64,000 nucleotides of DNA from Xanthobacteraceae bacterium (GCA_019635635.1 JAHBZB010000001.1:1612001-1676000); one strand, 5' to 3'; shown: positions 23,483 through 33,076, numbered from the stretch's first letter. Notes: generated from the sequence alone by a model not told the origin. Numbers and translations: made by a program.

Positions 23483-25348
23483 ATGGGGCTGACTACCGCG
23501 TTATCGTCCGCGCTCAGCGGGCTGCGGGCTACGCAGACGGGCATCGGCGTCGTCGCGACCAACGTCGCGAACGCCGAGACGCCTGGATATACGCGCAAGA
23601 CGCTCGGACTCGAAACCTCGTCTGCCGGAGGTTCGGGCATCGGCGTTCGCGTGACCAACGTCAATCGCGAACTCGATATCTATGTGCAGCGGCAGCTTCG
23701 CACCGAGACTGCGGGCTCCGAATATATCAACGCCATCGCCAAGTTCCGGCAGCAGATCGACCAGATGTACGGCACGCCGGGCTCTGCCAGCGCGCTCGAC
23801 ACCATCATCAACGGGTTCACAAGCTCGTTGCAGGCGCTTTCCGCCGATCCGCAATCCGCGGCCACGCGCCAGTCGGTGCTGAACGCCGCGCAGGTGATGG
23901 CGCAGAAGCTGAACAGCCTTTCGACCGACGTTACGACCATGCGCAACCAGGCCGAGAGCGGTATCGGAGACGCGGTCGAGCAGGTTAACAGCCTTCTCAA
24001 GACGATCGAAAACACGCAGACGCAGATCATCGCGCTGTCGTCGCAGGACGTGGAACTCGGTGCGCTGCTCGACCAGCGCGACAAGGCGATCGACCAGCTT
24101 GCCGGGCTGATCGACATTCAGGTGATGAACAGCGGCGAGAACCAGATTTCGATCTTCACGAATTCCGGGGTCAGCCTGTTCGATATGCAGGCGGCGCGGC
24201 TGACGTTCGACCAGAAGCCGCTCGGCGCGCAGTCGCTCTGGAGCGCGGATCCGACGAAATCCGGCACAGGCACGATCAAGCTTGTGTCGCCGAACGGCGC
24301 GTCGATCGACCTGATCGCGAACAAGTCGATCCGTTCCGGCAAGATCGCAGCACTGATCGAGTTGCGCGACGACGTGCTTGTGAAGGCGCAGGCGCAACTC
24401 GATGAGATCGCGAGCGCGCTTGCGACGTCGCTGTCGAACCGTACCATGGACAGCACCGCCGCGGTTTCTGGCGCGCAGACGGGCTACCAGATCGACCTCG
24501 CCGATTTGCAGAACGGCAACTCGATCTCGCTCACCTATACCGACAACTCCGGTCCGACCCAGCACAAGATAACGATTGTCCGGGTCGACGATCCCTCCTC
24601 GCTGCCGCTTTCGAACTCGCTGACGGCCGATCCCAGCGACCAGGTCATCGGCGTGAGCTTCGCCGGCGGTGTTGCCGGTGCGCTGGCGACGCTCAACACT
24701 GCGCTCGGACCTGATGTGCAGTTCGACAACCCGAGCGGCTCGATCCTGCGCGTGCTCGACGACGGCGCGCCCGATCTCGTGAATATCGACTCGCTCAGTG
24801 CGACGGTGACGACGAATACGATCCAGTCGGGCGACGGCACCCTGCCGTTTTTCACCGACGGCAACGGAAACACGCTCTATTCGAACGTGATTGCCGGCGG
24901 GCGCGAGCAGAAGGTCGGCTTCGCGGCGCGAATCGCCGTCAACTCCTCACTGCTTTCGGATTCGTCGGGCCTCATCAACTACGACGCGAACACGCTCACG
25001 GGCGATTCAACCCGTCCCGAATTTCTCTGGCAGCGGCTGACGGCAACCGACCAGATGTTCTCGCCGTCGACCGGCGTCGGCGGCACCAGCCATCCGTTCA
25101 CCGGCTCGGTGGTCGGTTTTGCGCAGCAGGTCATTTCCAATCAAAGCACGGCCACCGAAAACGCGCTGCGGCTGAAAGACGGTCAAGACATCGTTCTTAA
25201 CGCACTACAGGATCGGATGACCGAGAGCACGGGCGTGAATATCGACTCGGAAATGGCCCGGCTGCTCACGCTCCAGAACGCCTATGCCGCGAATGCGCGC
25301 GTCATGACCGCGGTCAAGGAATTGTTCGACATGCTGATCAGGATCTAA
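23483..25348 (+). CDS. flgK: Hook-associated protein FlgK (HAP1)
   Basis: The 621-residue protein has the conserved start LTTALSSALSGLRATQTGIGVVATNVANAETPGYTRK and the C-terminal segment TGVNIDSEMARLLTLQNAYAANARV typical of FlgK. It forms the first hook-filament junction zone. It starts 23 nt after flgE with its own GAG-rich site. Confidence 0.95.
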   Translation: MGLTTALSSALSGLRATQTGIGVVATNVANAETPGYTRKTLGLETSSAGGSGIGVRVTNVNRELDIYVQRQLRTETAGSEYINAIAKFRQQIDQMYGTPGSASALDTIINGFTSSLQALSADPQSAATRQSVLNAAQVMAQKLNSLSTDVTTMRNQAESGIGDAVEQVNSLLKTIENTQTQIIALSSQDVELGALLDQRDKAIDQLAGLIDIQVMNSGENQISIFTNSGVSLFDMQAARLTFDQKPLGAQSLWSADPTKSGTGTIKLVSPNGASIDLIANKSIRSGKIAALIELRDDVLVKAQAQLDEIASALATSLSNRTMDSTAAVSGAQTGYQIDLADLQNGNSISLTYTDNSGPTQHKITIVRVDDPSSLPLSNSLTADPSDQVIGVSFAGGVAGALATLNTALGPDVQFDNPSGSILRVLDDGAPDLVNIDSLSATVTTNTIQSGDGTLPFFTDGNGNTLYSNVIAGGREQKVGFAARIAVNSSLLSDSSGLINYDANTLTGDSTRPEFLWQRLTATDQMFSPSTGVGGTSHPFTGSVVGFAQQVISNQSTATENALRLKDGQDIVLNALQDRMTESTGVNIDSEMARLLTLQNAYAANARVMTAVKELFDMLIRI

Positions 25349-25351
25349 CGA

Positions 25352-26860
25352 ATGGCGTCGGTCACAGGAACCAGTCTGACGACGACAATGGCGGCGCGCA
25401 CGATCTCGCAGATGCGCGATCAGCTCGCCGAATTGCAACGCCAGCTCAGCACCGGAAAGAGATCGGACACATATGGCGGCCTCGGTCTCGGCAGCGGGAC
25501 TGTGCTCAACCTGCGTTCGCAGCTTTCGCGCGTCGACATCTATCAGTCGAACTCGACCAACATCGAGACGCGCGTGAAGCTGATGAATACGTCACTGCAG
25601 CGGATCGGCGATCTTCGCGACGAAACGCGCTCCGACCTCACCGCGCCTTACGACTATTCTCTTGTGCAGGACGGCCAGACCGCCTCGCAGCGCTCCGCAA
25701 TCGGCCGTCTCAGCGAAATGCTGAGCCTGCTCAATCTTGACGCCGGCGGACGCTATCTTTTTTCTGGCCGTGCGACCGACAAGCCCGCTACCGATACGAT
25801 GGACCGCATCCTGAACGGCGACGGCACGCAGGCCGGTCTGAAACAGATCATCAACGAGCGCTTGCAGGCCGATCAGGGCGCGGACCAACGCGGGCGCCTC
25901 ACCGTGAACGCTGCGGCGGGCAGCGTCGTTTCGCTCGAGGAAGACGGCGCACATCCCTTCGGTTTTAAGATCGCGGGTGCGACCACGAGCTTCGGCGCGA
26001 CGATCACGGGTCCGGGTTCCGCTCCGCATTCTATTTCGATCGATCTCGGCGCGATCAACCCGCCGGTTGGCGGCACGGTGCGTATCTCGTTGACGATGCC
26101 GGACGGCACGACGACTGCGATCGACCTCACCGCCACCACCGATAATCCACCGGGCGACGGCAAGTTCACGATCGGCGCTACGCCTGCGGATACGGCCGCG
26201 AACATCACGGCCGCGATGGACGCGCAGTTGCAGGCGCTCGGCAAGACCGAGCTCGTGGCTGCTTCCGCGATGCAGGCCGGCAATGATTTTTTCGCGACCG
26301 ACGCTTCCAATCCGCCGCAACGCATCGCCGGAGCGCCGCCCTTCTATGCCGCGACCGCGCTGACCGATGGCACGCCCGCGAATACCGTTTACTGGTACAC
26401 GGGCGATGACGCGACCGACAATGCGCGCAGCACGTCCGTCGCGCGCGTCGATGATGCGATCACCGTGAACTACGGCGCGCGTGCGAACGAAGAAGGCATC
26501 CGCTGGATTGTGCAGAACGAAGCCGTGTTCGCGGCCATGACGTTCTCTCCGACCGATCCCGACGCGCGTGCCGCCTATTATGCGCTCGCCGGCCGTGTCG
26601 GCGCGGCGATGGATATTCCCTCAGGCACGCAGCAGGTCGAAGCGATACAGACGGAAATCGCCGGGGCGAACGTTTCTGCGCAGTCGGCGAAGCAGCGGCT
26701 CTCGGAGCGCGTGCCCGTGCTCCAGGACATGATTTCGGATGTCGAGGATGTTTCCGACGAAGAAATCAGCGTGAAGCTGCTCGCATTGAACACGCGCATG
26801 CAGGCGACGTTGCAGGTGACGTCGATGCTGTCGCAGCTTTCGCTGGTCAACTACATCTAA
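25352..26860 (+). CDS. flgL: Hook-associated protein FlgL (HAP3)
   Basis: Flagellin-like ends (SQMRDQLAELQRQLSTGKRSDTYGG at the start, LALNTRMQATLQVTSMLSQLSLVNYI near the end) identify FlgL, which forms the second junction zone. At 502 residues it is longer than the roughly 300-350 residues common in many bacteria; the extra length is a central Thr/Asp/Gly-rich region (about residues 190-390). It begins 3 nt after flgK. Confidence 0.9.
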   Translation: MASVTGTSLTTTMAARTISQMRDQLAELQRQLSTGKRSDTYGGLGLGSGTVLNLRSQLSRVDIYQSNSTNIETRVKLMNTSLQRIGDLRDETRSDLTAPYDYSLVQDGQTASQRSAIGRLSEMLSLLNLDAGGRYLFSGRATDKPATDTMDRILNGDGTQAGLKQIINERLQADQGADQRGRLTVNAAAGSVVSLEEDGAHPFGFKIAGATTSFGATITGPGSAPHSISIDLGAINPPVGGTVRISLTMPDGTTTAIDLTATTDNPPGDGKFTIGATPADTAANITAAMDAQLQALGKTELVAASAMQAGNDFFATDASNPPQRIAGAPPFYAATALTDGTPANTVYWYTGDDATDNARSTSVARVDDAITVNYGARANEEGIRWIVQNEAVFAAMTFSPTDPDARAAYYALAGRVGAAMDIPSGTQQVEAIQTEIAGANVSAQSAKQRLSERVPVLQDMISDVEDVSDEEISVKLLALNTRMQATLQVTSMLSQLSLVNYI

Positions 26861-26875
26861 AGACGGTCAAAAGAA

Positions 26876-26908
26876 AAACGCCGCGGCGGAAATCCGTCGC
26901 GGCGTTTT
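26876..26908. terminator. Bidirectional terminator between flgL and flaF
   Basis: A 14-bp stem (AAACGCCGCGGCGG / CCGTCGCGGCGTTT, one G-T pair) with an AAAT loop has A and T tracts on both sides. It can serve the convergent flgL and flaF transcripts. Confidence 0.9.
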
Positions 26909-26929
26909 CTGCTTCGTTTATCGCGCGAC

Positions 26930-27310
26930 TCAGGCGGCCTGGAGGTTGGTCCGCAGACCGGCGGCGATTTCGCGGTTGATGTTGATCAGCACGCCGACGC
27001 GGCCGGCGTTGGATTCGGTCGAGGTTTCGAGCTTCATCGAATGATTGACGACGAAGTTCGCGAGGTTGGCGAGATTCTGTTTGATCTCGGCGGGAAGCGG
27101 ATTTTCCGGCCGGCCGACGGAGCCGCCGAACAGCGTCCAGAGGCGGCGGTTATAGCGGATGGCGGACACGACCTCCTCGCTTTTCACCAGGGAGCCGTCA
27201 TGAACCGCCTGCAATTTGGCGGCGGCGCGCATCAGGAGCTGCGCCTCGAGTTCGCGGGGATTGCCCGTCTGCTGGGCATTTTTTGCGTAGGCGTTCGCCG
27301 CGTTATGCAT
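26930..27310 (-). CDS. flaF: Flagellin synthesis regulator FlaF
   Basis: The 126-residue protein (NAANAYAKNAQQTGNPRELEAQLL, then VSAIRYNRRLWTLF) is FlaF, which in alphaproteobacteria promotes flagellin synthesis or secretion as the counterpart of FlbT. Its ATG overlaps the flbT stop by 8 nt, so translation is coupled. It lies downstream of flbT on the minus strand, next to the flagellin genes. Confidence 0.93.
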   Translation of the reverse strand: MHNAANAYAKNAQQTGNPRELEAQLLMRAAAKLQAVHDGSLVKSEEVVSAIRYNRRLWTLFGGSVGRPENPLPAEIKQNLANLANFVVNHSMKLETSTESNAGRVGVLININREIAAGLRTNLQAA

Positions 27311-27686
27311 TCGCGAGCAATTCCTTCTCGTACTCAATGAGGGATTGGGTCTCTTTCAGCGCTTTATAAACATTTCCGGTTAATATCTGATTATTGATGC
27401 GGTCGAAGTAGGGCTGCGTGCTCGGGGCGGCGTTCACCGTCTCCTTCATCAGCGTAAAATACAGCTCATGGTGCACCGCGGGATCGCGGCTCAGGTACAT
27501 CAACTGGACCAGCAGGTAGATCTTCTTGCACGGCGTATTCGCCGCGTCGGAAGTCATGATGTCCTTCTCGCGGAGGATCGGCGCGTCGCCCTCGATGATG
27601 AGCTTGGTCCGCTGATCGTCATTGGTGACGATCGAGTCGCCGATGATGATACGCTCGCCCGGCTTCAATTCGACTTTCAGGCCCAT
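27303..27686 (-). CDS. flbT: Flagellin mRNA repressor FlbT
   Basis: The 127-residue protein begins MGLKVELKPGERIIIGDSIV, the FlbT signature. FlbT binds the leader of flagellin mRNA and lowers its stability or translation until the hook is complete. The ATG at 27686 has GGAGGA 7-8 nt upstream; the longer frame (27707) contains that site and is rejected. It forms an overlapping pair with flaF. Confidence 0.94.
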   Translation of the reverse strand: MGLKVELKPGERIIIGDSIVTNDDQRTKLIIEGDAPILREKDIMTSDAANTPCKKIYLLVQLMYLSRDPAVHHELYFTLMKETVNAAPSTQPYFDRINNQILTGNVYKALKETQSLIEYEKELLANA

Positions 27687-27771
27687 CGCCCAGTCCTCCC
27701 GAATCAACGGTGACGACGTATCGCGAGACGGTGCGCGAAAGAAGGGGTCCTTTCAACTCTCCAAAAGAAAA

Positions 27772-27796
27772 ACGGCGGGGCTTTTGGCCCCGCCGT
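27772..27796 (-). terminator. Terminator of the downstream flagellin gene
   Basis: ACGGCGGGGC and GCCCCGCCGT form a 10-bp stem; on the minus strand TTTTTCTTTT follows. It lies 25 nt past the flagellin stop. Confidence 0.88.
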
Positions 27797-27820
27797 CTTT
27801 TGTCTTGATATTCCGACTGC

Positions 27821-29281
27821 TTACTGGAGCAGGCGAAGGACGTTCTGGTCCGCCTGAACGGCCATCGACAGAGCCGAGGTCGACAGGGACTGACGGGTTT
27901 GCAGCGCGAGAAGGTTCGCACCTTCCTCGTTCGAGTCAGCGAGCGTCAGGTTGTCGGCGCCGACCTGCAAGACGTTGATCAGGTTCTTGGTGAAGTCCTG
28001 ACGGGTCTGCACGACCGAGAGCTTCGAACCGAAGGTCGAAGACTGCGTGCGCAGAGTCGCGGTCGCCGCATCCAGCGACGCGATGACCGAGTTGATCGTC
28101 GCGTTGGACTGGAACGCATTGCCGGACTGCGCGGTAAGGCCGAGGCCAGCGGCGTCGAACGTGACACCGTTGATCGCCAGCGAGGACGAACCGTCTTCGT
28201 TGAACACGACCGAGAGGTTGTCGCCGTTCAGGAGGTTCACGCCGTTGAACGAAGCGTCCGCAGCGAGCTGCGAGATCTGCGTCAAGAGGTCGTTGAAGTC
28301 CGTCTGGAGCGAAGCGCGAGTCGCGTTCGGCGTGCCGATCGTGGCGGTCGGGCTCGTCGTGCCGGCGGTGAGGCCGAGCGTGGCAAGCGTCGTGGTGCCA
28401 CCGATCGTGACGTCATCGGCCGAAGTCGACGTGATCGCGATCTGGTCCGAGCCGTTGATCGTTGCCGTGACGCCCGTCAGGTTGCCGAGGGCGGTCAGCA
28501 AGTCGGCGCGGGTTTCGATGTTGCCCGAACCGAAGGTCAGCGTCTGCGCCGAGCCGGTGCCAACGGTGAAGGTCAGCGTGCCGGTGAGGCCGCCGATGTC
28601 GCTGTTGACGAGGCTGGACGTCGTGGTGGTGCCGAAAGCGCTGTCGGCGCCGTTGCCGGAGATCGTCAGCGTGTCGGTCGGATCGTCAGCGGTAACTTCG
28701 AGCTGGCCGCTGCCATTGACGGCGACGGTCCAGGTCGCTGCACCGCCGTTCAGCGTGGTGATGACATCGTCCACGTCTTCGGTGGCGGCAGTAGTGACCG
28801 TGTGGGTAACGGTGTTGGTGCCATCCGAGATCGTGATCGTTTCACCGTCCGCGATGCCGAGCGATGCCAGCGTCGAGGCGCCGGTGATCGAACCGACGGT
28901 ACCTGTCGCGACAGCAGCGTCATCCGCAATCGCCGACGAACCGGTGATGCTCAGCGCATAGGTCGCGGCCGGAGCCGAGGCCGTCAACGCCTGCTTCGCG
29001 GTCGACTTGGCAGCTTCGACGAGCTTCGTGATCGCCGAGATGCCCTTGTCGGCAGCGGAGATCGTCTGCACCGCATTGCTGACGCTGTCGAGCAACGTGG
29101 AGAGATCGTTCGAACGAGCCGTAAGGCCAGCGGCGGTGAAGAAGTTGACCGGGTTGTCGATGGCGGAGTTGACCTTCTTGCCGGTGGCAAGACGCTGCTG
29201 GACGGTGTTCATCATTTCCGCCGTCGACTGCAGCGAGGTCAGGTTGGCGCGAACGCCAGCCGAAAGAGTAATGTTAGCCAT
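27821..29281 (-). CDS. fliC: Flagellin (copy 1)
   Basis: The 486-residue protein has conserved flagellin ends (ITLSAGVRANLTSLQSTAEM, LATGKKVNSAIDNPVNFFTA; C-terminal TRQSLSTSALSMAVQADQNVLRLLQ) that form the D0/D1 core, and a variable Thr/Ser/Gly-rich centre. It polymerises into the filament. The upstream neighbour (29506-30966) is a close paralogue of identical length. FlbT encoded nearby probably regulates its mRNA. Confidence 0.96.
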   Translation of the reverse strand: MANITLSAGVRANLTSLQSTAEMMNTVQQRLATGKKVNSAIDNPVNFFTAAGLTARSNDLSTLLDSVSNAVQTISAADKGISAITKLVEAAKSTAKQALTASAPAATYALSITGSSAIADDAAVATGTVGSITGASTLASLGIADGETITISDGTNTVTHTVTTAATEDVDDVITTLNGGAATWTVAVNGSGQLEVTADDPTDTLTISGNGADSAFGTTTTSSLVNSDIGGLTGTLTFTVGTGSAQTLTFGSGNIETRADLLTALGNLTGVTATINGSDQIAITSTSADDVTIGGTTTLATLGLTAGTTSPTATIGTPNATRASLQTDFNDLLTQISQLAADASFNGVNLLNGDNLSVVFNEDGSSSLAINGVTFDAAGLGLTAQSGNAFQSNATINSVIASLDAATATLRTQSSTFGSKLSVVQTRQDFTKNLINVLQVGADNLTLADSNEEGANLLALQTRQSLSTSALSMAVQADQNVLRLLQ

Positions 29282-29457
29282 AGCTAATCCTTCCTAGGAG
29301 TTACACGTTACTAGTCGGCCGCCATTCTGGTGGCCGGGGCGACGGTTCTCTCACGACGCCTCCTAACGCCCGGTTACTGCCGCACGGCGGTTCGATTACT
29401 TAACGAGCTCTTAAGAATCCTCGCCGCGCTCTTCATCGTGATCCGCGCAAACGGAAA

Positions 29458-29480
29458 CGGCGGAGCTTAGAGCCCCGCCG
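29458..29480 (-). terminator. Terminator between the two flagellin genes
   Basis: CGGCGGAGCT and AGCCCCGCCG form a 10-bp stem with one mismatch and a 3-nt loop, followed by TTTCCGTTT on the minus strand. The two flagellins are therefore probably separate transcripts. Confidence 0.75.
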
Positions 29481-29505
29481 CCGATGCCGTTCAGGAATCG
29501 TTAGC

Positions 29506-30966
29506 TTATTGGAAGAGCCGCAATACGTTTTGATCGGCCTGCGCCGCCATCGAAAGCGAGGTCGTGGACAGCGACTGGCGGGTCTGGAGCGCCAGAAGAT
29601 TTGCGCCTTCTTCGTTCGAATCCGCGAGCACGAGGTTGTCGGCGCCCGATTGCAGCACATTGATCAGGTTTTTCGTGAAGTCCTGCCGGGCCTGTACGAT
29701 GGACAGGTTCGAGCCGAAGGCGGACGCCTGCGCTCGGAGCTGAGCGGTAGCGGCGTCGATCTGGGCGATCACCGCGTTCACGTCCGCATTGATCTGCAAC
29801 GCATTTCCGGTCAGCGGCGTGAGGCCGAGCCCGGCGGCGGTGAAGTCCACACCGTCGATGGTGAGCGAGCTCGATCCGTCTTCGTTGAAGATCACGCCGA
29901 GATTGTCGCTGTTGAGCAGATTCACGCCGTTGTACGAAGCGTCCCGCGCAAGCTGGGTTATCTGGTTGAGCAACTCGTTGTAGTCGTTCGTCAGCGATGT
30001 TCGGGTAGCATTCGGTCCGGTCACGGTGGGGGTCGGGTTTGTCGTACCCGCGGTGAGGCCGAGCGCGGGCAGCACGGTGCCACCAAGGGTGAGTGCGTCA
30101 TCCGAGGTTGACGTGAAGGTGACCGCGTTACCCGTGATCGACGCGGTCAGACCGTTAATGCCGAGACCGGCGAGCGCCGCCGTGAGCTGCGCGCGGTTGG
30201 TGATGTTGCCGGGGCCAAAGGTCAGCGTCTGCGGCGTACCGTTGCCGGACGCAACAGTCAGCGTGCCGGTGAGGGCACCGATATCGCTGTTGACGACGCT
30301 CGAGGTGGTGGTGGTGCCGAAAACGCTATCGGCGCCGTTGCCGGAGATCGTCAACGTATCGGCCGCGCTGGCCGCGGTGACTTCAAGCTGACCCGAGCCG
30401 TTGACCGCAACCGTCCAGGTGGCAGCACCGCCGTTCAGGCTGGTGATGACGTCATCCACGTCTTCCGTCGCGGCGTTGACGACCGTGTGAGTCACGGTGT
30501 TGGTGCCGTCGGAAATGGTAATGGTCTCGCCGTTCGCGATACCGAGCGACTGAAGCGTCGAGGCGCCGGTGATCGAGCCGACCGTACCGGTCGCCACGGA
30601 TTGATCGGCGGCGATCGCGGTGCCAGCAACGTTCAGCGCGTAAGTGGCGGTGGGCTGGCCGGCGAGGAGGGCCTGCTTCGCGGTGGATTTGAGGCTTTCG
30701 ACGAGTTTCGTGATCGCCGTGATGCCCTTGTCGGCGGCGGCGAGCGTCTGGACACCGTTGCCGATCGAGTCGAGGAGCGTGCTCAGGTCCGAGGCGCGGG
30801 CCTGGAGGCCAGCCGAGGTGAAGTAGTTCACCGGGTTATCGAGCGCCGAGTTGACCTTCTTGCCGGTCGAAAGCCGCTCCTGCGTGCGCGCCATCATTTC
30901 CGCGGTCTGTTGCAGCGAAAGGAGATTTGCTCGCACGCCCTTTGAGAGAGTTACATCGTTGGCCAT
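29506..30966 (-). CDS. fliC: Flagellin (copy 2)
   Basis: The 486-residue flagellin has the same plan as its neighbour: conserved N-terminus (VTLSKGVRANLLSLQQTAEM) and C-terminus (LSMAAQADQNVLRLFQ). Long stretches of the central domain are nearly identical between the copies (GSITGASTL, ETITISDGTNTVTHTV, LNGGAATWTVAVNGSGQL), while other parts diverge. The leader has a partial sigma-54 element whose -24 half is good and -12 half poor. Confidence 0.96.
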   Translation of the reverse strand: MANDVTLSKGVRANLLSLQQTAEMMARTQERLSTGKKVNSALDNPVNYFTSAGLQARASDLSTLLDSIGNGVQTLAAADKGITAITKLVESLKSTAKQALLAGQPTATYALNVAGTAIAADQSVATGTVGSITGASTLQSLGIANGETITISDGTNTVTHTVVNAATEDVDDVITSLNGGAATWTVAVNGSGQLEVTAASAADTLTISGNGADSVFGTTTTSSVVNSDIGALTGTLTVASGNGTPQTLTFGPGNITNRAQLTAALAGLGINGLTASITGNAVTFTSTSDDALTLGGTVLPALGLTAGTTNPTPTVTGPNATRTSLTNDYNELLNQITQLARDASYNGVNLLNSDNLGVIFNEDGSSSLTIDGVDFTAAGLGLTPLTGNALQINADVNAVIAQIDAATAQLRAQASAFGSNLSIVQARQDFTKNLINVLQSGADNLVLADSNEEGANLLALQTRQSLSTTSLSMAAQADQNVLRLFQ

Positions 30967-31125
30967 GGCATCGTCCTTCTGAATCTGCCCGAATCATTCG
31001 CGCGGTCGGCGCGGTTAATATTCGTCAACATTCGTAAAGAAACGTGCCTAACAAAAAGTTACTTTCCGGACAGAAGGCCCGGAAATGCTGGGTTTTTCTT
31101 CGCTTTTGGGGCCGCCAAATGGTTA

Positions 31126-31150
31126 ACGCCGGCCGTTCGCCGGCCGGCGT
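31126..31150 (-). terminator. Hairpin after the flgI-flgJ-flgN-like operon
   Basis: ACGCCGGCC and GGCCGGCGT form a 9-bp stem with a 7-nt loop, 33 nt past the stop at 31183. The following T-tract is weak. Confidence 0.55.
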
Positions 31151-31182
31151 CAAACAGGTCCGAATCTATGCGGCCGCGGCGT

Positions 31183-31656
31183 CTAGCTGGCGCGGCTGAC
31201 CATCACCGGGCCGCCGCTTCGGGCAGGAGCGGCGACCTTGCCGTTCGCTCCATAGCCCTGGGGCGAGGCCTTGCGTGCAGCTTCCTCGGAGGCCCCGCGC
31301 ATGATGCCTTCGGCAACCGACTGCGCGGTCGCGACCACGCGGAGGTTGTGGCTCAGGATTTCGCGGAAGGTCTGGTGCGCGCGGCGCAATTCATCGACCA
31401 GCACCGGGACGGTCTGGCCAATGAAACCCGCATTGCCTTTCAGAAGTTCGATCTCGCGAAGATAGGTCGCGGCAAGATCGGTCTTCTCCTGCGTCAGCTG
31501 CGTCGCTTTCGCGATCTGACCGGCTTCGACCAGCTTGGTTTCCTTCTCGAAGATCTGCACGAGCTTGACCATCGAGTCGCCAATGCGGCGCAACAGCATT
31601 TCGGCTTCGTCGCGGCTCTTAATCGCCTGGGAAATCCGTTTTACTTCGTCGTTCAT
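31183..31656 (-). CDS. FlgN-like flagellar export chaperone
   Basis: The 157-residue, mostly helical protein (RRIGDSMVKLVQIFEKETKLVEAGQ, then LTQEKTDLAATYLREIELLK) resembles FlgN-family chaperones, which bind hook-associated proteins before export. Its ATG overlaps the flgJ-like stop by 4 nt. Assignment rests on fold-like composition, length and position; sequence similarity in this family is low. Confidence 0.65.
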   Translation of the reverse strand: MNDEVKRISQAIKSRDEAEMLLRRIGDSMVKLVQIFEKETKLVEAGQIAKATQLTQEKTDLAATYLREIELLKGNAGFIGQTVPVLVDELRRAHQTFREILSHNLRVVATAQSVAEGIMRGASEEAARKASPQGYGANGKVAAPARSGGPVMVSRAS

Positions 31657-31970
31657 CGGCTACGCTCCTGCAAGGCTATAAGTTCGCGTTGGACTTGATC
31701 GGCGATGCCCACGCCGCCGCTCTTGGCGATCGTGTTTGCGTATTCTTCGGTAAGCATCGAGCGCCAGGTTTTCTGGCCGGGGCCGCTAGCGTGCGGGCCT
31801 TCCGGCTCTTCGACGCCGGCAAACATTTCTTCGAACATGTTGGTTAAGAAAACGCCTTCGAACTGCTGGGCGGCTTCCTTGATCTTCTTGTTCGCGGCTG
31901 GCGAAAGCTTGTCGACGGTTTCGCCGATGGAACTCGCGGCGCTGAGTGCCGCCAATACGGGCGCAACCAT
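31653..31970 (-). CDS. flgJ: Rod-binding protein (FlgJ N-terminal domain)
   Basis: The 105-residue protein contains EAAQQFEGVFLTNMFEEMFAG and QKTWRSMLTEEYANTIAKSGGVGIAD, the rod-binding domain of FlgJ. The C-terminal glucosaminidase domain of enterobacterial FlgJ is absent, as usual in alphaproteobacteria, so the wall hydrolase must be separate. The start overlaps the flgI stop (TAATG) and the end overlaps the flgN-like gene. Confidence 0.88.
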   Translation of the reverse strand: MVAPVLAALSAASSIGETVDKLSPAANKKIKEAAQQFEGVFLTNMFEEMFAGVEEPEGPHASGPGQKTWRSMLTEEYANTIAKSGGVGIADQVQRELIALQERSR

Positions 31971-33076
31971 TACATCACCTCGATTTCTGCCTGGATCGCG
32001 CCCGAAGCCTTGATGGCTTGCAGGATCGAGATCAGGTCGCGTGGGCCGACGCCGAGTGCGTTCAGGCCATCGACGAGTTCTTTCAGCGAAACGCCTTCGT
32101 TCACGAGACCGAATTTGCGGCCGTCCTCCTGCACCTGAATATTCGTGCGCGGGACGACCTTTGTTTCGCCTCTGGCAAAGGGATTGGGCTGGCTCACCTG
32201 TGGCTGCTCGGTGATCGTGACAGTCAGATTGCCTTGCGCGACCGCTACCGTGGAGACGCGCACGTCTCTGCCCATCACGATGATGCCGGAGCGTTCGTCG
32301 ATGACGACTTTCGCCGGCTGGTCGGGTTCGACCACGATCTGCTCGATTTCGGTCAGCAGCGAAACGAGATTGCCCTTGTATTTCGGCGGCACGGTCAGCG
32401 AGACGGTGGCGCGGTCGACCAGTTCGGCGACCGGCGCTCCCATGAAATCGTTGATTGCACCGGCGATACGTTTGGCCGTCGTCAGGTCGGGATTGCGCAG
32501 CGCGAGCCGCACGGAACTCATGCGGTTGAGCGTGAATTCGATTTCGCGCTCGACCAGCGCGCCGTTGGAAATACGGCCGACGGTCGGAACGCCCCGTACG
32601 ATCTTGGCGGCATCGCCTTCGGCCTGAAAGCCCGCGACCGCGACCGTGCCCTGCGCAACCGCATAGACGTTGCCGTCGGCGCCTAGCAGGGGCGTGACGA
32701 GAAGCGTACCGCCTTGCAGGCTTTTCGCGTCGCCGAGTGCGGAGACCACGACATCGAGCCGCGTGCCTTGCGTGGAGAAAGCGCGAAGATTGGCGGTGAC
32801 CATCACCGCCGCGACGTTTCCGGTGCGAAGCTGCGCGCCGCGGATGTTGACGCCGAGGCGCTCGAGCATGGCCTGGAGGCTTTGCTTCGTGAACGGCGAG
32901 TTGTTGAGGCTATCGCCGGTATTGTTCAGGCCGACCACGAGGCCGTAACCGATCAACTGGTTCTCGCGGACGCCTTCGACGTCGATGAGATCCTTCAGGC
33001 GCGAAGCGGCAAAGGCATCGCTCGCGACGAAGATCGCGAGCAGCGCGCCGAACAGAAAACCGATCGTCTTGTTCAT
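31970..33076 (-). CDS. flgI: Flagellar P-ring protein FlgI
   Basis: The 368-residue protein has a signal peptide (MNKTIGFLFGALLAIFVASDAFA) and the FlgI core (RLKDLIDVEGVRENQLIGYGLVVGL, NNTGDSLNNSPFTKQS). It assembles the periplasmic P-ring around the rod. MNKTIG at 33076 is used; the longer frame would run through the promoter. A sigma-54 element lies 48-62 nt upstream. It heads the flgI-flgJ-flgN-like operon. Confidence 0.96.
   Translation of the reverse strand: MNKTIGFLFGALLAIFVASDAFAASRLKDLIDVEGVRENQLIGYGLVVGLNNTGDSLNNSPFTKQSLQAMLERLGVNIRGAQLRTGNVAAVMVTANLRAFSTQGTRLDVVVSALGDAKSLQGGTLLVTPLLGADGNVYAVAQGTVAVAGFQAEGDAAKIVRGVPTVGRISNGALVEREIEFTLNRMSSVRLALRNPDLTTAKRIAGAINDFMGAPVAELVDRATVSLTVPPKYKGNLVSLLTEIEQIVVEPDQPAKVVIDERSGIIVMGRDVRVSTVAVAQGNLTVTITEQPQVSQPNPFARGETKVVPRTNIQVQEDGRKFGLVNEGVSLKELVDGLNALGVGPRDLISILQAIKASGAIQAEIEVM

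Noticed and set aside
29368-29382. Sigma-54 element ahead of flagellin copy 1
   Set aside because: GG and GC have the right spacing, but the -12 half reads GGGC instead of TTGC; too weak to annotate.
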